A stretch of 64,000 bases of DNA, taken from assembly GCA_030432235.1 (NCBI GenBank), contig JAUIHT010000004.1, positions 372,001-436,000 of the forward strand. Reading direction: 5' to 3'. This DNA comes from Verrucomicrobiia bacterium. Lineage in GTDB: Bacteria; Verrucomicrobiota; Verrucomicrobiia; Opitutales; Cerasicoccaceae. Position numbers and translations under genes: made by a program. This document shows, in pieces, positions 8,495-17,373 of the stretch. The notes under the pieces are model-generated. The model had not been told where the DNA came from. It searched no databases and saw nothing but the letters and a program-made list of their open reading frames with translations. Numbering within the stretch: the first letter of the stretch is position 1; every line of letters starts with the position of its first letter.

Positions 8495-9034
8495 CTAGGC
8501 CTTGGCCTTTTTGGCGCTCTTCTTTTTGGCTTTAGGCTTTTCCGCCTTCTTTTGGGCCTTCTTGCGGAGGATGGTCTTGAGCTTCTTGCGGCTGCTTTTG
8601 GCCACGATGTAGCCGACGCACTTCTCCGCGCCGCAACGACAGGGATGATCGAGGAAGTGCTCGAGCGAATACCCGTAGTCGAAGTACAGCTCCTGCCCCT
8701 TGGAGATGCTCTTCTTGGCGTAGATGAAAATGCGGCCCTCCTCGTTGACGGCTTCGCAGTTTTCCTCGCAGGAGTGATTGATGTACTTGGCAGGGTTGTC
8801 CGGCACGTTGCCGTCGAGATCCCACTTCTTGTCGAGGTCGAAGATGTAGACCAACCCCTCGCCACTCTTGCGGGCTTTCTCCTCCCACTCCAGGCAGCGG
8901 CGCAGCGACTCCTTCTTACGGATCTTCTCGCCGATGTACTCGATGATACGGGTACCCTTGGGGATATCCTCGGTGGCGTAGAGACCGCTGCCGTGGATTT
9001 TAGACTTTTTGAGCTTCCAGAGTTTCTTGGCCAT
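8495..9034 (-). CDS. SET-domain protein lysine methyltransferase
   Basis: 179 residues from the ATG at 9034; a TTG start at 9061 would add nine unconvincing residues. The order of SET motifs is complete: [14 protein letters not shown] near the start, the pseudoknot element [10 protein letters not shown], then ELYFDYGYS with the catalytic-type Tyr, and a post-SET Cys cluster ([14 protein letters not shown]) of the zinc-binding type. The C-terminus, about 35 residues, is almost entirely Lys and Ala with some Ser and Pro, resembling a histone H1 tail. It should transfer a methyl group from SAM to lysine side chains; the substrate is unknown and could be its own tail or a DNA-binding protein. It has no obvious operon partner. 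Confidence 0.88.
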   Translation of the reverse strand: MAKKLWKLKKSKIHGSGLYATEDIPKGTRIIEYIGEKIRKKESLRRCLEWEEKARKSGEGLVYIFDLDKKWDLDGNVPDNPAKYINHSCEENCEAVNEEGRIFIYAKKSISKGQELYFDYGYSLEHFLDHPCRCGAEKCVGYIVAKSSRKKLKTILRKKAQKKAEKPKAKKKSAKKAKA

Positions 9035-9104
9035 GCGAACGAACAGCAAATTGTCCGCCAAGGCAGAACCAGCAGAGCGATTCCGGCAATGTTAAAAAAG
9101 CATT

Positions 9105-10568
9105 TCAGTTCGCCAAACTGGGCTGCTTCGTGGTTTTTTTTCGTGCATTAGATCGGCTTGAACGCCCATCCCGCGAGCCTTTGGGATTCTGTTTGCTTTC
9201 CTTTTTGTCAGCAGGAGCGTATAACCACTGGTGAAACCTTGTCGGTTTGCCTCGAGAATTCGCCAGAGCATCGAAGAAGATTCTTTCCTGTTCGACATAA
9301 TCATCCAGATTGATGGATTTAGCGCTCTTGCGGCAAAAATCGCGATATAGGCCAAATAACGTATCACGGGCAACCAGCAGGTCCTGATGATATACGGTCT
9401 CATCGAAAAGGTCGAAATACCTGTTGTACCAAGGCTGGAAGCGCTTCTGAAATTTGAGCTTATCCTCGGTTTTGGAGCTGGAGGCTTTTTCCTGAGCTAT
9501 AAGAATCAGCTCATCGTAGGCCTCTCGCAGATTCGTACGAATCTTGTCGAGCATCAGTTTTGCCGCCTCCCGTGTATACTGCCACCAGCTCATCGTAGGC
9601 CAGGCGATCATCAGCACCGGTATCGCCATAACAGGGCCGTAATTAGGGAATGCCCCAACCAACAACCATGCGAGCAGGCCAATAACGAAGAATATAAAAC
9701 TCAAGCGCAGCGGGAAGGAGCGGTCCATGTAGTACATGACCAAAAACCCAATCCCAAGAAAGGCATATAAGAATATCAAAATATAGACGGTGAACTGGAG
9801 TATGGGCATGCTCTGATTGACCATTCGCAAATCAAAACGGGCTAGGTAGGTGGGCAAATCGCCTTCCAGTTCATCGATTTCTTCATTGCGCTTATCAATA
9901 TCATACCGAAGGTCTTCCCGCTTATCCTCAGTCCTGCCCAGAGAAAGTTCGGCCACATGAAAATCGGCCCGAGCGGCATCCAACTGGGGCTTGAGAGCCT
10001 CCTGAAGCAGGCGAATCTCGTCGATTCTCTTCTGCTTCAACTTCAATTCCTGCCCCGCAGCATACTGCTCATTTTTCAACTCTTCCATTTTGGCGTTATC
10101 TTCGGACTGCCCCCCCAATAGTATACGCAGGGAAGCAATTTGCGCCTCAAGATGGTCTCTTGCCTTCAGCAATAAAGCGAGTTCATCCGCGTACTCCTTC
10201 TCCTGATCCTTAAGTTCCTGCCAATCCAAATCCAGGTCTTCCTTTTGAGAAGTAAGCGTCTCAATGGTTTTATCCAAAGCTTCCAACTGGACCTGAGCCT
10301 CCAAATGTTCTGTCTTAAGCTTTTCCAGGCGGGCGTAATCGGACTGAATGACCGATTCATTTTCATTGGGCTGGCGGACATCTCCCGTGGAGTAGTGGGT
10401 TGCCGTAGTCTTGTATTTGCTGGGTCCGATCGGGCGTCGGCACGTGCTCGAATCGTCCATGCCCACATAGTGGATGGTGTTGCTCCGGCTGCATCCGGCG
10501 TTGAAGACGGACCCAGCCATCGCAAATATCAACCAGCAGAAAAGCGTACTTTTTGACAACGTGCTCAT
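9105..10568 (-). CDS. Lipoprotein with long coiled coil and membrane helices (hypothetical)
   Basis: 487 residues. The start carries a lipoprotein signal (VFNAGC, lipidated Cys about residue 26). Residues about 75-245 form a long heptad-patterned coiled coil rich in Glu, Leu, Lys and Gln. Two or three membrane helices follow (about 255-330; ILQFTVYILIFLYAFLGIGF is the first), then a helical region and a basic, unstructured tail (KKESKQNPKGSRDGRSSRS). It lies 4 bp after a small membrane protein gene on the same strand. The design, an outer anchor plus coiled coil plus inner-membrane helices, could span the periplasm. No family is recognised. Confidence 0.65.
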   Translation of the reverse strand: MSTLSKSTLFCWLIFAMAGSVFNAGCSRSNTIHYVGMDDSSTCRRPIGPSKYKTTATHYSTGDVRQPNENESVIQSDYARLEKLKTEHLEAQVQLEALDKTIETLTSQKEDLDLDWQELKDQEKEYADELALLLKARDHLEAQIASLRILLGGQSEDNAKMEELKNEQYAAGQELKLKQKRIDEIRLLQEALKPQLDAARADFHVAELSLGRTEDKREDLRYDIDKRNEEIDELEGDLPTYLARFDLRMVNQSMPILQFTVYILIFLYAFLGIGFLVMYYMDRSFPLRLSFIFFVIGLLAWLLVGAFPNYGPVMAIPVLMIAWPTMSWWQYTREAAKLMLDKIRTNLREAYDELILIAQEKASSSKTEDKLKFQKRFQPWYNRYFDLFDETVYHQDLLVARDTLFGLYRDFCRKSAKSINLDDYVEQERIFFDALANSRGKPTRFHQWLYAPADKKESKQNPKGSRDGRSSRSNARKKTTKQPSLAN

Positions 10569-10572
10569 GCCG

Positions 10573-11019
10573 TTAGCGGCGTTTGGTGATTTCTGAGCCG
10601 AAAAAGAGCCCGATAATGGCGACCATCAGATTCGTATCCAATGGCGTCAGAAAGATAGCACCCTCCTTCCAGGTAAAATCGTAATAGCTCATCGTTTCGC
10701 TCCAGAGCCATCCGCCTTTGTAATAGATTGGCGTGCTGACGATGACTGGAGTCTCAGGCGATAGAACCGGCGCCACCTTGGGCCAGACGATGATGAATAA
10801 CACAGCAACAATGGCGATAAAGCGGCGGGTCCAACTAAACCCCCACCCTCCCTGATATTCGCGGGCGGAACGGTATATCTTATCCTGCGCAAGGCTGGAC
10901 CGGATAATGTAGCTTTGCTCCATTTCACGATCCTGCCTGGACTGCGCCCAAATTTTCATGACCCCACCTAAAACCGTGGAGCCGAGAAAAGTTATTAATT
11001 CAAAAGGTATCGGTCCCAT
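10573..11019 (-). CDS. Small holin-like membrane protein (hypothetical)
   Basis: 148 residues. An amphipathic N-terminus (ELITFLGSTVLGG) is followed by a polar Gln/Arg-rich linker, a transmembrane helix (FIAIVAVLFIIVWPKVAPVL) and a C-terminal helix (LMVAIIGLFFGSEITKRR). Between them is a Trp/Tyr-rich loop. The overall plan resembles three-helix phage holin-type proteins, but this is a guess from topology; no phage genes are adjacent. It precedes the coiled-coil lipoprotein with a 4 bp gap, so the two probably work together. Upstream lies an AT-rich promoter region (11020-11180). Confidence 0.6.
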   Translation of the reverse strand: MGPIPFELITFLGSTVLGGVMKIWAQSRQDREMEQSYIIRSSLAQDKIYRSAREYQGGWGFSWTRRFIAIVAVLFIIVWPKVAPVLSPETPVIVSTPIYYKGGWLWSETMSYYDFTWKEGAIFLTPLDTNLMVAIIGLFFGSEITKRR

Positions 11020-11202
11020 AAAAATAGCAGTAAAAATGATTAAAGTACATTATTATCTAGCATGACATATACCATAACTTCAAATAAAATCTTATAGTCT
11101 AAAATAATATTTTTGAATATTAACCATTTTCTATGCCAATGGAGCCCGAATTAAATCGAAACTTGCGGTCAGACGGATAAACAGGCTGCCTCTGCACCAT
11201 CC

Positions 11203-12534
11203 ATGGCCTCACCGCTCAGCCTGCCGAACATCCGGCTCTTCATCGCCTTCCGCGTGCTGTTCAACGCGCGATTCTACTACCCGGTATTCACCGTGCTGTT
11301 CCTCGACATGGGGCTGACGCTGGAGCAGTTCTTCCTGCTCAACGCCGTCTGGGCCGTGTCCATCGTGACGCTGGAGGTGCCCTCGGGGGCCTTTGCTGAC
11401 ACCTTCGGGCGGCGCAACCTCGTCGTGCTGGCGGCGTGCTGCATGGTGGTCGAGATGGCGTTGATCGCCTTCGTGTCGCTGGGGTCGTGGGTCTTCTGGG
11501 CCTTGCTGCTGAACCGCGTCATCAGCGGCGCGGCGGAGGCTTTTGCCAGCGGGGCGGATGAGGCCCTGGCCTTCGATACGCTCAAGCAAGCAGGTATTGA
11601 GAAGGACTGGCCCAAGGTGCTGGACATCGGCATGCGCTGCCAGTCCGCCGCTTTTTTCGTAGCCATGCTGGGCGGGGCGGCGGTCTATGATGCCGAGCTG
11701 CTCAATGCGGCGGCGGCACTGTTCGGCTTCACCGGGCTCTCACTCGCGCCGGAAACCACCCTGCGCTTTCCAATCTACCTGACGCTGCTGACATCGGTGG
11801 CGGTGTTGTTCATCACGCTAGGCATGAAGGAGGTAAGCGTCCACGACGAGGGCGAGGAACCGGTCAAAAGCACTGGCGAAGCTTTTAAGTTGGTCGCAAA
11901 AACCGGCGCGTGGATTTTGAAAACGCCCGTGGTGCTGGTGCTGATCGCCGCCGCGCTGACCTTTGACAGCATCACCCGCGTCATCATCACGCTCAGTAGC
12001 GAATACTACCGACTCATCGGCCTGCCCGAGGCTCTGCTGGGCGTCATGGGCGCAAGTCTGGGCCTGATGGGAATGGTCATCCCGATCTATGCACGCAAGC
12101 TGGTGGAAAAGAAGAGCGCGCTGTTCAACTTTGGGATGCTGGCGGTGCTCATCGGAGTGGCGCTCGCGGGCATGGCCTTCCAGTGGCGTTACTGGGGCGT
12201 CATCCCCGCCCTGGGCATCGGCGCGACCATGATGCTGCTGGGCTTTTTTGTCAGCCACTACCTGAACCAAAGCGTGACCGACTCCAAACGCCGCGCCACC
12301 GTGCTGAGCTTCCGCAGTCTGGCCACGAACCTCGCCTACGGCGTCGCCGGGCTGCTCTATATGAGCTTTACCGCCGCCCTGCGGGAGCAGCCCGCCACCG
12401 ACTCCTCCGCTATCGGCGAAACGCCGAATGTCTTCGGACGCATCCTGGCCTGGACTCCGCTGTACTATGCCGTCACGCTCATTGTGCTGGCTATCTTTGC
12501 ACGATGGGCACTGCGTAGTCGGCAAGCCCCATAA
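11203..12534 (+). CDS. Major facilitator superfamily transporter
   Basis: 443 residues with about 12 hydrophobic segments. The MFS motif A between helices 2 and 3 is present (GAFADTFGRRN). A polar loop rich in Glu and Lys (HDEGEEPVKSTGE, about residues 214-227) marks the centre between the two six-helix halves. The substrate is unknown; the protein is most like MFS drug or metabolite exporters. It is divergent from the 10573-11019 gene and has no clear partner. Confidence 0.88.
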   Translation: MASPLSLPNIRLFIAFRVLFNARFYYPVFTVLFLDMGLTLEQFFLLNAVWAVSIVTLEVPSGAFADTFGRRNLVVLAACCMVVEMALIAFVSLGSWVFWALLLNRVISGAAEAFASGADEALAFDTLKQAGIEKDWPKVLDIGMRCQSAAFFVAMLGGAAVYDAELLNAAAALFGFTGLSLAPETTLRFPIYLTLLTSVAVLFITLGMKEVSVHDEGEEPVKSTGEAFKLVAKTGAWILKTPVVLVLIAAALTFDSITRVIITLSSEYYRLIGLPEALLGVMGASLGLMGMVIPIYARKLVEKKSALFNFGMLAVLIGVALAGMAFQWRYWGVIPALGIGATMMLLGFFVSHYLNQSVTDSKRRATVLSFRSLATNLAYGVAGLLYMSFTAALREQPATDSSAIGETPNVFGRILAWTPLYYAVTLIVLAIFARWALRSRQAP

Positions 12535-12591
12535 GGCAGTCGGCATTTTACCATACACTTTTCCTTGTACGGCCTCCTAAGACATTCTATC

Positions 12592-13359
12592 ATGGCAACC
12601 GCCATGTATAAGTCTAACGTTATCCTACTTGTATTATTTACCCTACTGGCCGGGCAAACGCTCCTGGCCAACGAATTCCGAACCTTCAAAAGCAACGACG
12701 GAGTCGAGATTCGCGCACGCCTGATTAAATTTTCCGAGAGCAAGGGTGTATCCATTATTCTCGATAACGGGCGGCCCTTCGATGTTCCCCTGGAGCGCTT
12801 TTCCAAGGAGGACCAGGAATATATCCGCGAGTGGCACAAGACCACTGCCAACCTGCTGACGCCCGACTCGGACTTCGAGGTTTACGTGGGCGCTCAGAAG
12901 AGCAAGAAGGGCGAGGGCTCCTCCGTCGGCGGTCAAATGCAGTACGAAATCATCCAGCCGGTCGTGCGCATTACCAACAAGGAATGGACGGAAGATTTCA
13001 AAGGCGTCGAGGGCGTCGTCGCCGTCATTGCGCGAAACGTCCGCAGTAACAACATGTTCATGGTCGTCACGGTGGAGGAGTTCAACTTCGAGCATATTGC
13101 CCATGGCAGTACCGCCGAGTGGCAGGGCAAGAAAGGCGAAACCTCCTGGTATGACGACGATGGCGACGGTTCCGACGACTCCTCAGGCTATCGCTACAAA
13201 GGCACCGTCATCGCCTTGAAAAACCGTAACGGAGACCTTGTCTACACCAAAGGCACCCGCTCGAGCTGGGAAGGCGGCTACGACAAGATCAAAGGGCTCA
13301 GGGCGGGTAACGTCTACGACGATGACCTCCGCAACAGCATCAATACGTCGTACTATTGA
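12592..13359 (+). CDS. Exported SHD1 (SLA1-like) domain protein
   Basis: 255 residues from the ATG at 12592; an alternative TTG at 12565 is less likely. A signal peptide (LLVLFTLLAGQTLLA) is followed by an SHD1-like module: RTFKSNDGVEIRARL, then DNGRPFDVPLERFSKED and YIREW. This small beta domain is common in exported proteins of planctomycetes and Verrucomicrobia. The rest is a beta-rich domain with an Asp-rich insert (YDDDGDGSDDS) that may bind calcium. Function unknown. A second SHD1-like domain in this window is fused to the serine protease at 43687. Confidence 0.75.
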   Translation: MATAMYKSNVILLVLFTLLAGQTLLANEFRTFKSNDGVEIRARLIKFSESKGVSIILDNGRPFDVPLERFSKEDQEYIREWHKTTANLLTPDSDFEVYVGAQKSKKGEGSSVGGQMQYEIIQPVVRITNKEWTEDFKGVEGVVAVIARNVRSNNMFMVVTVEEFNFEHIAHGSTAEWQGKKGETSWYDDDGDGSDDSSGYRYKGTVIALKNRNGDLVYTKGTRSSWEGGYDKIKGLRAGNVYDDDLRNSINTSYY

Positions 13360-13378
13360 GAACCGCGTTTGTTGCCTG

Positions 13379-14134
13379 TCACCGTCGCGGAGCTCCCAGG
13401 CCGACAGCTTTCAGGCCCGGCGTAAAAAAAGCGCCCAGGAAGCGCGCTTCGTCCATCCAGGCGAAGGCCGGGCCGAGGGCTTTTACCATGACCTTGGCTA
13501 CGTGCATACGCCAGGGCGCGTGCCAGACGCGAAAGCGCAGCATCGTTTTGCCACGCTGCGTATAGGCAACATAGCGCTCGTGCAAAAAATGCTCCAGCGT
13601 ACCCGGCTCGGCAGCGGGCAAAGGCGCCAGGGCGTACTCGGCCTCCAAACGCGCGTAGTTGTCCCACCCGCGCACCGTGGCAGTGAAACGCCGCGTGGTC
13701 GGGCGATAACGTAGCGGCATGTGGGCCAGCCGGTAGGGCAGCCCGTACAACGGCGGGCCGACGAGCCGGGCCAGCGGGTGGTTGATGAACTCCTGCATGA
13801 ACCAGATACCCGGACCCTCCGGTCCCCGCACATACGTGCGCAGGTTAAGGAAGGCGTGGTCATCGACAGGCTTGGCCAAAGGGCGCGCCCACCAACCTTC
13901 ACGAGCAAAGCGTAAGTGCGTCTGCCGGAAAGCCACCAAAGTGACGAAGGCCTCACCGTCACGAGTATCCAACGGCAATGGCACCTCGCCCTGGATGGCT
14001 TCTGGCGTGACCGCGAAGTGCGCCATTAGTAACGTGTCCCAGTCGCCTCGCAGAAACGGTTTTTCATCAGGAGGCGGTTCCGGCTCATTCGGTTTATGAC
14101 GCGGTTCGTTTTGTTTCGGCAGTAGAGTTTGCAT
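13379..14134 (-). CDS. DUF2071 (YqjF-like) family protein
   Basis: 251 residues, soluble. It begins with a Pro/Glu-rich linker, then the conserved block LMAHFAVTPEAIQGEVPLPL and later FLNLRTYVRG, GIWFMQEF and the RGWDNYARLEAEY region typical of DUF2071 proteins, which share the acetoacetate-decarboxylase-like fold. The biochemical role of the family is not established. It follows a small four-helix membrane protein gene with an 18 bp gap. Both sit downstream of a GbsR-like operator motif (14593-14612), so they probably form a regulated pair. Confidence 0.8.
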   Translation of the reverse strand: MQTLLPKQNEPRHKPNEPEPPPDEKPFLRGDWDTLLMAHFAVTPEAIQGEVPLPLDTRDGEAFVTLVAFRQTHLRFAREGWWARPLAKPVDDHAFLNLRTYVRGPEGPGIWFMQEFINHPLARLVGPPLYGLPYRLAHMPLRYRPTTRRFTATVRGWDNYARLEAEYALAPLPAAEPGTLEHFLHERYVAYTQRGKTMLRFRVWHAPWRMHVAKVMVKALGPAFAWMDEARFLGAFFTPGLKAVGLGAPRR

Positions 14135-14152
14135 GGCGATGTCCTTTCCAAG

Positions 14153-14575
14153 TCAGAGATTGACTGCCACGACGGCGGCGTAGGTTACGATCATCAAGGT
14201 GAAGAGCACATGGAAGCCCCAGGCCCCAAAGCGGTAAAGCGCGCGGCGCTTGGTGATCGCCTGCGTGTCGTAGTAAAACAGCGCCACAACCATGCGCCCG
14301 CCCCAATAGAGCGTAAGCAGAGCCGCGAACGCCGTGGCAATGGCATTGCCCTCGAAAAAGGCCGGCGCCAGCAGCACCGTGATGAGTCCGAAGGCGAGGT
14401 TTAGCGCCTGAATGTACCGGCTGTAGGTATGGGCGATCTGCCGGTTCCACGGCATCGCCATGCGCGCAATGTCGGCATCCCAGCCGAGGATGTAGCGCAC
14501 CTGATCGTAGATAAGCGCGATGAAAATCTGCCCCGCCCCGGCAAGGTAAAGCATGATGATGAGTGTGTCTTTCAT
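14153..14575 (-). CDS. Four-helix membrane protein (hypothetical)
   Basis: 140 residues with four hydrophobic helices: about residues 4-25, 53-72, 78-98 and 115-138. Conserved-looking charged and aromatic residues lie in the first loop (YDQVRYILGWDADIARM). No family is recognised. It is the first gene of the DUF2071 pair. A direct copy of the putative GbsR operator lies 18-37 bp before its start, which places it under control of the neighbouring regulator. Confidence 0.65.
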   Translation of the reverse strand: MKDTLIIMLYLAGAGQIFIALIYDQVRYILGWDADIARMAMPWNRQIAHTYSRYIQALNLAFGLITVLLAPAFFEGNAIATAFAALLTLYWGGRMVVALFYYDTQAITKRRALYRFGAWGFHVLFTLMIVTYAAVVAVNL

Positions 14576-14592
14576 TTTTCTTAAATATTAAA

Positions 14593-14612
14593 GTTTCGAT
14601 AATTTGTGAAAA
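14593..14612. promoter_or_regulatory. Putative GbsR-type operator, copy 1
   Basis: The 20-base site reads GTTTC-GATAATTTGT-GAAAA. It has an inverted TTTC/GAAA frame with an internal ATAATT and lies just upstream of the gene starting at 14575. It matches the site at 15334-15353 at most positions. Position next to two promoters that flank one regulator gene supports an operator. Confidence 0.55.
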
Positions 14613-14790
14613 TTAGTCGCCGAAGAAAAGCTTCCAGAGAGTCAACCTCTGAAAGAGCCCGACCATCCGGGTGAGGCGATGGCGGTGTCCGCCGAGCCGC
14701 GCTAGACCACGGCGAGCCGGCCAGCGTGTGGCCGGTACTGCTTTGTGATTGGGTAAATAAGTGTTCATTGGAAAATCGGTTGCGGGTTGT

Positions 14791-15327
14791 TCATTTCATT
14801 TTCGCCCCAAGGGCCTTTAAAACCATCGGGACGACCTTGCTGCGCTCGGAGCGAGCCACGCGGTCCATTACAGAGTCGGTCAGGGAGATGAACTCGGCGA
14901 GCTGCTCCATCATGCCGTGGAAGGCGACGGCCTCCTTACCCTTTTCGGACTTGGTGGCAGCGGCGCAATCGCGCAGGACGGTCAAGGCCGGTTCGATTTC
15001 ACGACGCTTACGCTCGCGGCTGATGGCGCAAAACATCTTCCAGACATCCTTCTCCGCCTCGAAGTACTCTTTGCGGTCACCGGGAAGAAAATAGCTGCGG
15101 ATGAGCCCCCATCCAACAAGCTCGCGCAAGTTGGTGTTGGCGTTGCCCCGGCTGATCTGGAGCTCCTCCATGATGGTGTTGGTGTCGAGGGGCTCCGCGC
15201 TGATCATGAGCAACGCATGAACCTGTGCCATGGTGCGGTTGATGCCCCACTGGCTGCCCATCGCGCCCCACTGACGCAGGAAGTTTTCCCGCGCTTCGGT
15301 CAAAGGTGTTGGCTTGGCTTCTTTCAT
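14791..15327 (-). CDS. GbsR/MarR-type transcriptional regulator
   Basis: 178 residues. The winged helix-turn-helix region is clear: GINRTMAQVHALLMIS, then LDTNTIMEELQISRGNANTN (recognition part ISRGNANTNL) and a wing ending FLPGDRKEYFEAE. This matches the GbsR family, which represses osmolyte or membrane-related genes in other bacteria. The C-terminal half is helical, for dimerisation. It lies upstream of the membrane/DUF2071 pair and has a matching operator motif before its own start, so autoregulation plus control of that pair is likely. Signal unknown. Confidence 0.85.
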   Translation of the reverse strand: MKEAKPTPLTEARENFLRQWGAMGSQWGINRTMAQVHALLMISAEPLDTNTIMEELQISRGNANTNLRELVGWGLIRSYFLPGDRKEYFEAEKDVWKMFCAISRERKRREIEPALTVLRDCAAATKSEKGKEAVAFHGMMEQLAEFISLTDSVMDRVARSERSKVVPMVLKALGAKMK

Positions 15328-15333
15328 TTTATA

Positions 15334-15353
15334 GTTTCAATAATTACCGAAAG
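15334..15353. promoter_or_regulatory. Putative GbsR-type operator, copy 2
   Basis: GTTTC-AATAATTACC-GAAAG, seven bases before the regulator start at 15327. It shares the TTTC-x-ATAATT-xxx-GAAA frame with copy 1. A weaker third copy, with one base less between TTTC and GAAA, lies at 15376-15392. Confidence 0.55.
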
Positions 15354-15409
15354 TTTAGATTTTGCAAGTGGAAATTTTCAAAATTAATGAAAGGCTTACT
15401 CAGCACCGC

Positions 15410-16666
15410 TCAGGTCATGAAAAAAATCCAGACCGCCGCCAGCGCCATGGTGGCAAGGACGACCGGCACCCCTGCTCGGGCAAACTCTCCGAACGTAATT
15501 TTGATGCCACAGGAGGCAGCCTGCTCGACCACGATGATGCCCGCCAAGCTGCCGAAGATGATGAGGTTTCCGGAAAACCCTGTTCCCAGCGCCAGGGCAG
15601 CGCCGAGGGCGTTCGCACCGTCCCCGGGATGCAGGTAAGGCACCAGCAGCATAACAGTAGGATTGTTACCAACGATATCGCTCAACACGCTACTGACCAG
15701 AAACAGGGAAAACGGGTCGTTGAGGTTAATCCCCGCGTCGCTTAATCCTTCCAGAATTTTCTGTGGTAGACCGGTAGCGGCAAAACCGGCGTTGACCACG
15801 AACAGCCCCATGATGAGCAGGAGCAGCGTGCCGTCGACGTGTTTAAGCGTTTCGCTGGAAGGAGTTTTGCGGCTCAACAGCAGAAGCCCGGCGGCGGACA
15901 GGGCGATCAGTTCCCGCGGCCAATGACTAAAAACAAAAGCGACAATGACCCCCACGGCGATGACCGTGGCCTTAATGGTCTCATGCGTGTCGAAACGCAC
16001 CTCCTCGACGGTTGCCTCGGGTGGTCCATCGTGCGTAGGTGCAGCCGCCAGTTGCCAGCGCCCGCGATACATGAGCACAAGCACGCCCCACACAATCGGC
16101 AGCGAAATCAACGCCGGCAGCAGGGCCACCTTGAGGAAGCCGTTAAACGACAACCCCAGGCCCTGGGCCACGATCATGTTCTGCGGGCTGCCGATAAGGG
16201 TCCCGGCAGAACCGGTGTTGGCCGCAAAACAGAAAGCCAGCAGGAAAGGCACGGGATTCAAGCCGCGCGCCAGTGTCAGCGAGACCAGCAGAGGCGTCAT
16301 GGCTACGACCACGACATCGTTGGTAAGCAGAGCCGAGAGCAGACCGCCCACTCCAATCAGCACGGCCAGCAGCAGAGGCGGACTCACCGGCAGCCCCGCC
16401 ACCCGCTCCGCCGTCCACGCGTAAAAGCCCGATACGGCAAAGGCACCGGACACCACCATGAGCCCGAAAAGCAGACCAATCGTGCGGTAGTCAATGGCTT
16501 CCCAGCCCGCTTTGGACGTAATGCTGCCGACAGCCAGCATGGCGAGGGCGCCCACGATGGCCGCACCGGTGCGGTCCACCTTAAAGCCCGGCAAGGTACC
16601 GAACCCCATGGCTACATAGACGAGAATAAAGATGCCGAGTGTCAGGTCCAGAGTCGTGTCGCTCAT
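15410..16666 (-). CDS. ArsB/SLC13-type anion permease
   Basis: 418 residues from the ATG at 16666, which leaves a 5 bp gap to the methyltransferase gene; a GTG at 16699 would overlap that gene. About 11-12 hydrophobic helices form two similar halves. The motifs LLTNDVVVVAMTPLL and AANTGSAGTLIGSPQN in the first half, and IVGNNPTVMLLVPYL plus FSGNLIIFGSLAGIIV in the second, are typical of the ion transporter superfamily (ArsB, NhaD, CitMHS, DASS). Substrate could be arsenite, a dicarboxylate or sodium-coupled anion; the sequence does not decide. It is probably cotranscribed with the methyltransferase upstream. Confidence 0.85.
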   Translation of the reverse strand: MSDTTLDLTLGIFILVYVAMGFGTLPGFKVDRTGAAIVGALAMLAVGSITSKAGWEAIDYRTIGLLFGLMVVSGAFAVSGFYAWTAERVAGLPVSPPLLLAVLIGVGGLLSALLTNDVVVVAMTPLLVSLTLARGLNPVPFLLAFCFAANTGSAGTLIGSPQNMIVAQGLGLSFNGFLKVALLPALISLPIVWGVLVLMYRGRWQLAAAPTHDGPPEATVEEVRFDTHETIKATVIAVGVIVAFVFSHWPRELIALSAAGLLLLSRKTPSSETLKHVDGTLLLLIMGLFVVNAGFAATGLPQKILEGLSDAGINLNDPFSLFLVSSVLSDIVGNNPTVMLLVPYLHPGDGANALGAALALGTGFSGNLIIFGSLAGIIVVEQAASCGIKITFGEFARAGVPVVLATMALAAVWIFFMT

Positions 16667-16671
16667 GACCG

Positions 16672-17367
16672 TTATGCCTTGGCGGGCTTTTGCCACCACC
16701 AGATGAAGTCACTGGCAAAGGTCTGATGATCGGGCAAGGCCTTGGTCACGGCGCTACGAACCCCCCACATGCCGAAGTCGAGGTAGTCATCCCCGCCCAT
16801 TATGCCGCCGGGGTTGAGGCGCGGCAGGGCAGCCTCAATGGTCTGAAGCGTCGTCAGGTAATCGTGGGAGGTATCGATGTAGATGAAGTCCCAGCTTTCG
16901 GTCGCACTTTCGAAAAACTCGATGGCGTCGCCACGGTTCAGCGTCACGCGATCACTAAAGCCGAGTGCGTCGATATTCTTCTGCGTGTTCTCGATGGAGG
17001 GTGCCTGGCCGTAGCCATTGGCCTCCCAGGAACCCTTCTGGTCCGGCGACCAGTCGGGCAGTTCGTGGTCGGCAAAGAGGTCGACCCCGGTCACGGTCAT
17101 GCCCGGGTCGCCGACCATTTTGGACAAGGTACACAGGTAGGAGACATCGCGCCCGAAAAACACCCCCGCGATGGCCATGCTAGCGGGCTTGTGCTCCTGC
17201 ATAACCCAGCGGAAGAAGCGCCAGTGGAAGGCGGTCGAGTAGCCTCGGCAGACGGCGTTGACCTTGCCCCGCTCGGCGGCGTCGACGCGGTCGAAACGCG
17301 AAACCTGCCGCATGCCGAATCGACGCGCGACCTCGAAATTGGCCTTCAGAACTGCTTTGGCGTCCAT
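16672..17367 (-). CDS. Class I SAM-dependent methyltransferase
   Basis: 231 residues. Motif I is modified (MAIAGVFFGRDVSYL), followed by VTGVDLFAD, then RGDAIEFFE and WDFIYIDTSHDYLTTLQTIE, and finally LNPGGIMGGDDY. This order matches the Methyltransf_24-type O-methyltransferases that often act in glycan or polysaccharide loci. The target is unknown. The anion permease gene follows at 5 bp. The 117 bp before the start holds an inverted pair of heptamer repeats (17374-17481). Confidence 0.8.
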   Translation of the reverse strand: MDAKAVLKANFEVARRFGMRQVSRFDRVDAAERGKVNAVCRGYSTAFHWRFFRWVMQEHKPASMAIAGVFFGRDVSYLCTLSKMVGDPGMTVTGVDLFADHELPDWSPDQKGSWEANGYGQAPSIENTQKNIDALGFSDRVTLNRGDAIEFFESATESWDFIYIDTSHDYLTTLQTIEAALPRLNPGGIMGGDDYLDFGMWGVRSAVTKALPDHQTFASDFIWWWQKPAKA

Positions 17368-17373
17368 TGGTTT

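Noticed and set aside
14620-14790. GC-rich hairpins as a terminator after the GbsR-type gene
   Set aside because: A GGCC stem is present but no T run follows on either strand.
15839-16726. 295-residue plus-strand frame
   Set aside because: Antisense to the anion permease; His/Arg/Gln-rich composition is typical of a mirror of membrane protein codons.
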